Assembly: GCF_026278245.1 (NCBI RefSeq)
Contig: NZ_CP111079.1
Location: 684,501 to 748,500 of the forward strand
DNA: 64,000 bases
Source of the DNA: Pontibacter kalidii
GTDB lineage: Bacteria; Bacteroidota; Bacteroidia; Cytophagales; Hymenobacteraceae
Direction: 5' to 3'
Position 1 is the stretch's first letter, and each line of letters begins with the position of its first letter. Shown here piece by piece: positions 53,700 to 60,829 of this stretch. The notes beneath the pieces are model-generated. The model had not been told where the DNA came from. It saw only the letters and a list, made by a program, of their open reading frames with translations, and did no database searches. The translations under genes were made by a program, and so were the position numbers.

Positions 53700-54383
53700 A
53701 TGAATCTCCCGGATCACTACGATACCCTCTACAAAGCCTCGATAGAGAAAATCAGCTCCGGCCAATACCAGCTCGACCCGCTGCTGGATTCGCCCAACGA
53801 TAATCGTTTCGGTATCACGCTGCTGCTGCGGCCCGACGAGCAGACAAAGCAGCACATCCAGGCATTCCTCGGTGAGCTGAAAGCCGTAGATCCGGCGCAG
53901 TACTATTACCCGGCCTCAGACATCCACATCACGGTTATGTCAATCATCTCTTGCTACAGCGGCTTTGCGTTGGGGCAAATTTCTGTTCCGGCCTATGTGG
54001 AGCTAATCCGGGAAAGTATACCTACTCGGCGGGAGATCAACATCAGCTTTAAAGGCATTACGGCTTCCCCATCCTGCGCGATGGTGCAGGGTTTTATGCT
54101 GGATGCTACGCTGAACGAGCTGCGGGAAAACCTGCGGGTAAACTTTAAGCATTCCGGGCTGGAGCAAAGTATAGACAAGCGTTATACCATACAAACAGCG
54201 CATGCCACCGTTGTCCGGTTCCGAAAAGAAATCACCCACCTGGGAGCTTTCCTGCAGGTGCTGGAGAAGTACAGAAACCATGATTTCGGTACGTTCAGGG
54301 CACAGGCCCTGGAGCTGGTCTACAACGATTGGTACCAGCGCGAAAAGCATGTGCAGGTGCTGCATCGGTTCGAGCTTCGGTAA
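53700..54383 (+). CDS. 2H phosphoesterase-superfamily protein (LigT-like)
   Basis: 227 aa from the ATG at 53700; an upstream TTG (53685) would add five residues. Two H-x-T-V motifs, DIHITVMSI and TAHATVVRF, spaced about 100 residues apart, define the 2H fold of 2'-5' RNA ligases and cyclic phosphodiesterases. Substrate unknown: RNA 2',3'-cyclic phosphate, 2'-5' oligonucleotide or a nucleotide product are all possible. Normal local base composition, unlike the preceding gene, from which it is separated by 36 bases. Confidence 0.82.
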   Translation: MNLPDHYDTLYKASIEKISSGQYQLDPLLDSPNDNRFGITLLLRPDEQTKQHIQAFLGELKAVDPAQYYYPASDIHITVMSIISCYSGFALGQISVPAYVELIRESIPTRREINISFKGITASPSCAMVQGFMLDATLNELRENLRVNFKHSGLEQSIDKRYTIQTAHATVVRFRKEITHLGAFLQVLEKYRNHDFGTFRAQALELVYNDWYQREKHVQVLHRFELR

Positions 54384-54498
54384 CCGTTCCGGCTTTATAC
54401 TTACCATCTAAAACCTCTATACTTCCTATCTGTTATACTTCCTATAAAAACGGAAGTACAACCGTATACTTTATTCATCAACCTAAACCTAAAAAACT

Positions 54499-55101
54499 AT
54501 GAAGATTTTACTCGTCGGCGGCACCGGCACCATTGGCAAACGCATCTACTGGCGCCTGCAGGACCAGCACGAAATCGTAACGGCCGGCTCTAAGAGCGGC
54601 GATGTGCAGGTAGACATGACAGACCCGCGCTCGATTGAGGAAATGTTTAACGCCGTAGGCAAGGTAGATGCCCTTGTGGTGGCCGCCGGTAGTGCGCCCA
54701 TGGCGCCAGTACAAGACCTGACGCAGGAGCATTTCCAGGAAGGCTTCCGCAGCAAAATGATGGGGCAGATAAACCTGGCCCTCATCGGGCAGAAGCACCT
54801 GAGCCCCGGCGGAAGTATAACCCTTACCTCCGGTATTCTGGCAGAAGACCCGATTGCGCTGGGTGCGGTGCTGAGTACGGTAAACTCCGCTGTGAATGGC
54901 TTTGTGATAGGGGCTGCGGGCGAGCTTCTGCAGCAGGGAATCCGCATTAACGTGGTGAGCCCCGGCGTAGTGGAGGACTCGGCAGAGGCCATCGGTAGCT
55001 ACTTCCCCGGTCATAACCCGGTGCCGATGGAGCGAGTGGTGAACGGCTACCTTAAAAGTATACTTGGTATCTGTACCGGCCAGGTTATCAAGGTATATTA
55101 A
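54499..55101 (+). CDS. Atypical short-chain dehydrogenase (catalytic Tyr/Lys missing)
   Basis: 200 aa. The nucleotide-binding motif is LVGGTGTIGKRI and the SDR Ser is in ITLTSGILAE. Where classical SDRs have Y-x3-K the sequence reads VLSTVNSAVNGF, with neither residue. INVVSPGVVEDSAE fits the SDR NVVSPG region. Such short SDR-like proteins occur in many bacteria without known activity. The upstream 115 bases contain four TATACTT words but no clear promoter. Confidence 0.85.
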   Translation: MKILLVGGTGTIGKRIYWRLQDQHEIVTAGSKSGDVQVDMTDPRSIEEMFNAVGKVDALVVAAGSAPMAPVQDLTQEHFQEGFRSKMMGQINLALIGQKHLSPGGSITLTSGILAEDPIALGAVLSTVNSAVNGFVIGAAGELLQQGIRINVVSPGVVEDSAEAIGSYFPGHNPVPMERVVNGYLKSILGICTGQVIKVY

Positions 55102-55168
55102 AACCGCTTTCCTGAGCATTTCTCCCCATCTTTCCTTAATTTGCCCCGAACCGAAAACCAGATTTTAC

Positions 55169-56944
55169 ATGACCTACAGAGATAAATTAGCAGCCATCCG
55201 AAGCCAGATGAAAGGGGAGGGCGTGAGTGCCTATATCATTCCATCGGCTGATCCCCATATAAGTGAGTATGTGCCAGACAGGTATAAATGCATTGAGTTT
55301 GCCTCCGGTTTTACCGGTTCGGCAGGCACACTGGTAATTACCGAGGAGGCAGCGCACCTGTGGACGGATGCCCGCTATTTTGTGCAGGCCAATGAGCAGC
55401 TGGAAGGCACCGGTTTTGAGCTGGCGAAGCTGCACGTGCAGAACGCCCCGGAATACATCGGCTGGCTGGCCGAGCGGCTGCCGGAGGGCGCCACCGTGGC
55501 TTTCGACGGAAAGCTGATTTCGGTAGCGCTGGCGCAGTTGCTGGAGTCGCAGCTAACGCCTATCGGTTTTAAAATTAACAGCGAGCGCGATTACCTGGAG
55601 CCGATCTGGACGGACCGTCCGAACTTGCCTGCTGCCCCGGCCTTTTTGCTGGGTGAGGAAGTAGTGGGGGAGAGCCTGGAGAGTAAGCTGGAGCGCCTGC
55701 GTAATGCCCTGAAAAAGCACAGAGCTGAGTACCACCTGATCTCCTCGCTGGACGATTTGGCCTGGCTCTTTAACATGCGCGGCTCCGATGTAAAGTGTAA
55801 CCCGGTGGTGCTGAGCTTCGCCCTCATCAGCCAGGACAAAGCCTTGCTGTTTATTGATACAACCAAACTCACGGAAGAAGACCAGGCCAGGCTAAGAAAA
55901 GCGGGCGTGGAGCTGGAGACCTATGATATGATCGAACGGGCCGTGTCGGCCATACCTGGCAACAGCATCCTGGTTGATCCGCGCCGCAACTGCTATGCCC
56001 TGTATAAGGAGCTGCCAAAAGAAGTGCGCGTGATTCAGGATACCAACCCAACCACCTTCTTTAAAGCCATGAAGAACGAGGTGGAGGTGCAGCACACCCG
56101 CCAGACGATGGTAAAAGACGGCGTGGCGCTGACCCGCTTCTTTAAGTGGCTGGAGGAAAACATCGGCAAGACCAGGATCACGGAGCTGACGGTAGTGGAG
56201 AAAGTGCGCGAGTTCCGCGCCCAGCAGGACGGCTTTGTAGGCGAAAGCTTCGATACGATTTCCGGCTACCGAGCGCATGGTGCTTTGCCGCATTACCGCG
56301 TGACCGAGGAAAGCGACGTGGAGCTGCAGCCAGAGGGCCTGCTGCTGGTAGACTCCGGCGGCCAGTACACTTCCGGCACCACCGACATTACGCGCGTGGT
56401 ATCGCTGGGCAATTTAACCGAAGAGGAAAGTACAGATTATACTTTGGTGCTGAAGGGCATGATAGACGGCTCTACGGCCCGCTACCCGAAGGGCACGAAA
56501 GGGTACCAGATCGATGCCATCACCCGCAAACCGCTCTGGGACTATGCCCGCAACTACGGCCACGGCACCGGTCATGGCGTGGGTTTCTTCCTGAACGTGC
56601 ACGAAGGTCCGCACGTGCTCAACCCAACGCCAACGGCTGTAGACCTGGAGCTGGGGATGATCTCTTCGGTGGAGCCAGGCATTTACCGCCCGGGCAAGCA
56701 CGGCATCCGCATCGAGAACCTGGTGCTCACCGTGCCCGACGAAACAAACGACTTCGGCGAGTTTTATACGTTCGAGCACCTCACGCTGACCCTGATCGAC
56801 ACCACACCGGTGAAGAAAGAGCTGCTGGAGGCGCACCAGATCAAATGGCTGAACGAGTACCACCAGCAAGTGGTGGAGAAACTCGGCCCACACCTGGCAG
56901 AAGATGAACTGGCCTGGCTGAAAGAGAAAGCGAAAGCGATTTAG
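55169..56944 (+). CDS. Aminopeptidase P family (Xaa-Pro aminopeptidase, M24B)
   Basis: 591 aa starting at MTYRDKLAAIRSQMKGEGVS; the frame is open further upstream (55064) but that part overlaps the SDR gene. Two creatinase-like N-terminal domains (about 1-300) precede the M24 pita-bread domain. Metal ligands are visible as Asp in LLVDSGGQYTSGTTDITR, His in HGTGHGVGFFLNVHEGP, Glu in SVEPGIYRPG and Glu in GIRIENLVL. Length matches the three-domain eukaryote-like form. It removes N-terminal residues before proline. Cytoplasmic, no signal peptide. Confidence 0.95.
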   Translation: MTYRDKLAAIRSQMKGEGVSAYIIPSADPHISEYVPDRYKCIEFASGFTGSAGTLVITEEAAHLWTDARYFVQANEQLEGTGFELAKLHVQNAPEYIGWLAERLPEGATVAFDGKLISVALAQLLESQLTPIGFKINSERDYLEPIWTDRPNLPAAPAFLLGEEVVGESLESKLERLRNALKKHRAEYHLISSLDDLAWLFNMRGSDVKCNPVVLSFALISQDKALLFIDTTKLTEEDQARLRKAGVELETYDMIERAVSAIPGNSILVDPRRNCYALYKELPKEVRVIQDTNPTTFFKAMKNEVEVQHTRQTMVKDGVALTRFFKWLEENIGKTRITELTVVEKVREFRAQQDGFVGESFDTISGYRAHGALPHYRVTEESDVELQPEGLLLVDSGGQYTSGTTDITRVVSLGNLTEEESTDYTLVLKGMIDGSTARYPKGTKGYQIDAITRKPLWDYARNYGHGTGHGVGFFLNVHEGPHVLNPTPTAVDLELGMISSVEPGIYRPGKHGIRIENLVLTVPDETNDFGEFYTFEHLTLTLIDTTPVKKELLEAHQIKWLNEYHQQVVEKLGPHLAEDELAWLKEKAKAI

Positions 56945-57718
56945 GGTGAACCCCAGCCCTCCCCTAAGAACAGGGGAGGGAGCTTTTTGCTGTACCGGGT
57001 CCAACCACCCCTGCCCCTCCTTGACTAAGGAGGGGAGCCTGTTATTGCTGGTGCTGAAGTATAAATTGCATAACCGCTGTTTTCGCTCGGACAGGTCGCG
57101 ACCTGTCCCTACTAAGTATGAACCCACCCCTGAGAGCTACGCTCGCTACCTCAAAACTCACGTTTTGGCTAGTCCAGAGGAGGGGACAGTCGTAATAGCA
57201 GTGGCTATCGAATCTGAACCCAGTCTTTGGGTTGAGCACCTATGCAAGTTTTTCCGGTGCTGAACGAAGTGAGGCATTGCGACGTCAGGAGCAAAGGAAA
57301 AGCTCCCAGCGCGATACCCTTATCGAGGGCCCCTACCCCCAAGGCGGGCCCTCTCGGGCTGGAGAGCACCAAAGCCAGAGGTGAAACGAGCAGGTTGTAA
57401 AGCCGTGGATGAACAGGAGTTAGCAGAGATACCTTAGTTCACGCTGAAGGAAGCAGAGGCTATGCAAGTATAAACCGGTAAGTATAAAAGTATAGCCCAA
57501 GTATGAAGCATGGCTCTGCGAGCCAGTCAGATTGCAAACCCGACATCATAGAAGGCACGGGTTACAAACTCGCGCCAGCGATAGGTATGAAGTATAAACC
57601 AGCAAGTATAACCCAAGTATTAAGCATGGCTTTTTAAGCCAGTCGAGTTGCAAACTCGATACCACAGCATGACACAAGCCTGAAGACTTGCGCCATGAAG
57701 TTGAAAGAATAAGTATGG
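56945..57718. repeat. Intergenic repeat mosaic, copy C (774 bases, opposite orientation)
   Basis: No gene supported. The order is reversed relative to copies A and B: the CCCCTCCTT-gact-AAGGAGGGG hairpin (57014-57035) next to GGGTCCAACCACCCC, then the composite block (57190-57440, with TATCGAGGGCCCCTACCCCC), five AAGTATA words (57460-57610), and REP-like hairpins at 57554-57576, 57628-57640 (GGCTT...AAGCC), 57643-57659 and 57671-57693. It lies between aminopeptidase P and GNAT. Confidence 0.8.
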
Positions 57719-58159
57719 ATGATGCAGATAAAAGAGATTAGAGCCGAAGACACCTGGCAGCTCAGGCGCGACGTGATGTGGCCGCAGCAAAGTATAAACT
57801 ATGTGCAGCTGCCCGAGGATAAAAGCGGGCAGCACTTTGGTTTATACTTATCCGGTGAGTTGGTCTCGGTGGTGTCGCTGTTTGTGGCGGGGCAGCGGGC
57901 GCAGTTCCGCAAGTTGGCCACCTTGCCGCGGCACCAGGGCAAAGGTTACGGCACGGCGTTGCTGCATCATCTGCTTAAAGAGGCATCAGCACAAGGTATA
58001 ACACAGCTCTGGTGCAACGCGCGGCAGGAGAAAGCAGAATTTTACAAGCGCTTCGGGTTGCAGGAAACAAGCCATACGTTCAGGAAGGGCGGGAAAGATT
58101 ACGTGGTGATGGAGGGAAGTGTAGCTACTCCTGAGGCAGCCGCAAGTACAGCGGAATAA
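57719..58159 (+). CDS. GNAT-family N-acetyltransferase
   Basis: 146 aa. The acetyl-CoA pyrophosphate loop R-x-x-G-x-G/A appears as LPRHQGKGYGTALLHHLL, preceded by a beta strand FRKLATL and followed by ITQLWCNARQEKAEFYKRFG, the usual GNAT C-terminal half. Substrate unknown. The stop is 3 bases before the exonuclease ATG, so the three genes from here to 60771 are probably one transcript. Confidence 0.88.
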   Translation: MMQIKEIRAEDTWQLRRDVMWPQQSINYVQLPEDKSGQHFGLYLSGELVSVVSLFVAGQRAQFRKLATLPRHQGKGYGTALLHHLLKEASAQGITQLWCNARQEKAEFYKRFGLQETSHTFRKGGKDYVVMEGSVATPEAAASTAE

Positions 58160-58162
58160 GCC

Positions 58163-58867
58163 ATGCGGGAGTTTATACTTTTTATCGATACCGAAACGAC
58201 AGGCATCCCCCTGGACTGGAACGCCCCTTACTCCGATGCGAAAAGCTGGCCCTACTCTGTGCAGATTGCCTGGGCCGTTTATACCAAAGAAGGGCAGGAG
58301 CTGAAGGCGGAGAATCATTATGTCTATGAGCCGGAGCTGGAGATTTCAGAGGAATCTGAGAGAATTCACGGCATCACAAAGCAATTTCTGCAGGACAATG
58401 GCAAAGCCAGAAAGGATGTGCTTGCGCTGCTGGCCGAGGATCTGGAACAGTACCAGCCGCTGGTAGTGGGCCACTTTATGCAGCTCGATTTCCACATGCT
58501 GGGGGTGGGCTTCCACCGGGCAAACATGCCCAACCCGCTGCCGCAGCTGCCCACTTTCTGCACCATGAACGCCTCGGCCGATTTCCTGCTGGGGCGCAGG
58601 CAGAGCTTCCTGAGGCTGGGCGAACTGTATGAGCGCCTTTTTCAGGAGCCGCTGCAGCACCAACATGATGCCGCCGTGGACGTAAAAGCCACTGCTGCCT
58701 GTTTCTTTAAGCTGATGGAGCAGGGCGACATCAGCCCGGAAACCATTCTGCAGCAGCAACAGGTGCAGCGGAAACCGGCGAAGGGGTCGTTTTTTAAAGC
58801 AAAAGAGTCTCTGCTGCTCCTGCTTGCACTGTTTATACTTGCTGTTATACTTATCACCCTTCTATGA
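58163..58867 (+). CDS. DEDDh 3'-5' exonuclease (DnaQ-like) with a C-terminal membrane tail
   Basis: 234 aa. Exo I is FIDTETTGIPLDW (Asp9, Glu11), Exo II VVGHFMQLDFHMLGV and Exo III HDAAVDVKATAACF (His-x4-Asp, the DEDDh type). After residue about 205 a basic SFFKAKES is followed by a hydrophobic LLLLLALFILAVILITLL to the end, i.e. a tail anchor, which is unusual for this family. It overlaps the next gene by 4 bases (ATGA). DNA or RNA substrate is unknown. Confidence 0.88.
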   Translation: MREFILFIDTETTGIPLDWNAPYSDAKSWPYSVQIAWAVYTKEGQELKAENHYVYEPELEISEESERIHGITKQFLQDNGKARKDVLALLAEDLEQYQPLVVGHFMQLDFHMLGVGFHRANMPNPLPQLPTFCTMNASADFLLGRRQSFLRLGELYERLFQEPLQHQHDAAVDVKATAACFFKLMEQGDISPETILQQQQVQRKPAKGSFFKAKESLLLLLALFILAVILITLL

Positions 58868-60771
58868 CTGACAAACTAGCATTTCTAAAAACGGTAAAGC
58901 CCTTTAGCCTGCTGCCCGAAGAGGTACTGCTCAGTGTGGCTGATCTGCTGCAGGAGGTGAAGTACACCAAAGACACCGCCATCTATCTGCAGGAAATAAC
59001 CAAGATGAAGGGCGTGGACCTGATTGCGGAGGGTGAATACGAGAGCTTTTTTTACGACAGCGAACAGAACAAGCGGGTGCTGGAGCATCACCACAGTGGC
59101 TACTGCTACGGCGGTATCTCGGTGCTGCTGAACCGCAAAAGGTCGCTGCGGTCGGTTATCGCTAGAAAAGGCACGAAAGTATACTTTCTGCCACGCCGCG
59201 ATTTCAGGCAGCTTTGCCTGGGCTACGAGGATTTCTTCCACCACTTCACGGCGGAGTTTGGGCGCCGTATGCTCAACGACGAGTTTGCCCATTTTGTGAA
59301 GCGGCCCTCTGCTTTTCAGGATAATTTCATTGCCTCCGACCAGCTGTACTCCCGCAAAATTGAAACGCTCGTGTACCGCGACCTGGTTACCTGTAGCGGG
59401 GATACGCCCATTTATGTGGCAGCCAGAATGATGGCCGATAAAAAGGTCAGCTGCCTGTTCGTGCACGATGCGCAGGGGCAGATCATCGGCTACCTCACCG
59501 ACATCAGCATCCGCGACAATGTAGTGGCCAGGCAGGTAAACGTACAGGAGCCGGTGCAGCAGGTGATGGATAACCCGATCGTGAGCATCAGCACGCAGGC
59601 CTATGTGTATGAAGCCATACTTTTGATGTTCCGTACGAAGACCCGCTACCTGTTGATAGAGCAGAACGGGCAGTACGTGGGCTTTATCAGCCGCAACAAG
59701 CTGCTAAGCGAGCAGGCGCAGTCACCGTTCGTGTTTATACAATCGGTAAAGCTGGCCCAGTCGGCAGAGGAACTGAAGCGGAAGTGGGAGAAAGTGCCCG
59801 AGATCGTGTACCAACTCCTGGACCGCGGCGTGAAGCCTGAGATCGTGAACCAGGTGATCACCACCGTGTCGGACACCATCACCACCAAGGTGATTGAGGG
59901 CGTGATAGAGGAGATGGGTGCCCCGCCTGCCAAGTTCGTGTTCATGGTGCTGGGCAGCGAGGGCCGCAAGGAGCAAACGCTGAACACTGACCAGGACAAC
60001 GCCATTATTTACGAAGACAAGGCGAACGAGCAGCGGGAACTGGTGCGGAAGTATTTCCTCCGGTTTGCCGAGCTGGTGTCGGAGCGACTGGATACGATTG
60101 GCTTTAGCTACTGCAAGGGCGGCTTTATGGCCAAAAATCCTAAGTGGACGCACTCGCTCTCGCACTGGAAACGCAACTACAGCAGCTGGATGCAGGAACC
60201 CGACCCGGAGACGGTAATGAAATTCTCCACCTTCTTCGACTGCCGCTACATTTATGGCGAGGCCTCGATCATGGAGGAACTGCGCGTATTCCTGGACGAG
60301 GAACTGCAGAAACCGCTAGGTCGCTTCCTCTACCACATGGCGCAGAATGCGCTGCAGTACGTGCCCCCGCTCACCTTCTTCAAGAACATCAAAACCTTTA
60401 CCAAAGGGAGCCAGGAGGTATTCGACATCAAGAAAACCATGACTCCCATTGTGGACCTGGTGCGCGTGTATGCCTTGAAGAACAGGGTATATAAGACCAA
60501 CACAGGTGAGCGGCTGGAGGCCCTGAAAGCTTTGGGAGAGTTCAACGACATGGATTTCCACGAGCTGATGCATTCTTATTACTACCTGATGAGCCTGCGC
60601 CTGAAGAAGCAGGCTGTGCAAATGATCCAGGACAAGGCAGCCCCCGATAACTTTATCGATATCCGCAGCCTGACTAAAATTGAGCAAGTAACCCTGAAGG
60701 AGATCTTTAAGACGATTGGCAAGTTCCAGGCAAGTATAAAACTCAAGTTCACGAATTCCTTGTTGGGATAA
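58864..60771 (+). CDS. CNBD-CBS-CBS-DUF294 nucleotidyltransferase-like signalling protein
   Basis: 635 aa. Residues about 10-130 are a cyclic-nucleotide-binding-like domain, about 165-285 a pair of CBS domains (CSGDTPIYVAARMMADKKVS; VSISTQAYVYEAILLMF), and about 330-470 the DUF294 nucleotidyltransferase domain with GSEGRKEQTLNTDQDNAI (acidic Asp pair for metal). DUF294_C follows. Homologues often sit next to DnaQ-like exonucleases, as here, where translation is coupled by a 4-base overlap. Ligand and target are not known. Confidence 0.92.
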   Translation: MTDKLAFLKTVKPFSLLPEEVLLSVADLLQEVKYTKDTAIYLQEITKMKGVDLIAEGEYESFFYDSEQNKRVLEHHHSGYCYGGISVLLNRKRSLRSVIARKGTKVYFLPRRDFRQLCLGYEDFFHHFTAEFGRRMLNDEFAHFVKRPSAFQDNFIASDQLYSRKIETLVYRDLVTCSGDTPIYVAARMMADKKVSCLFVHDAQGQIIGYLTDISIRDNVVARQVNVQEPVQQVMDNPIVSISTQAYVYEAILLMFRTKTRYLLIEQNGQYVGFISRNKLLSEQAQSPFVFIQSVKLAQSAEELKRKWEKVPEIVYQLLDRGVKPEIVNQVITTVSDTITTKVIEGVIEEMGAPPAKFVFMVLGSEGRKEQTLNTDQDNAIIYEDKANEQRELVRKYFLRFAELVSERLDTIGFSYCKGGFMAKNPKWTHSLSHWKRNYSSWMQEPDPETVMKFSTFFDCRYIYGEASIMEELRVFLDEELQKPLGRFLYHMAQNALQYVPPLTFFKNIKTFTKGSQEVFDIKKTMTPIVDLVRVYALKNRVYKTNTGERLEALKALGEFNDMDFHELMHSYYYLMSLRLKKQAVQMIQDKAAPDNFIDIRSLTKIEQVTLKEIFKTIGKFQASIKLKFTNSLLG

Positions 60772-60774
60772 AAA

Positions 60775-60813
60775 AACAGGCTATACCACTAGAGCGGTAT
60801 AGCCTGTTCCTTT
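60775..60813. terminator. Bidirectional terminator
   Basis: 13-bp stem (AACAGGCTATACC with its complement), 8-base loop, T run at 60811-60815 on plus and an A run at 60769-60776 serving the minus strand. It separates the DUF294 gene (stop 60771) from the convergent T9SS cargo gene (stop 60830). Confidence 0.92.
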
Positions 60814-60829
60814 TTCAAGGTAAGGGAGT

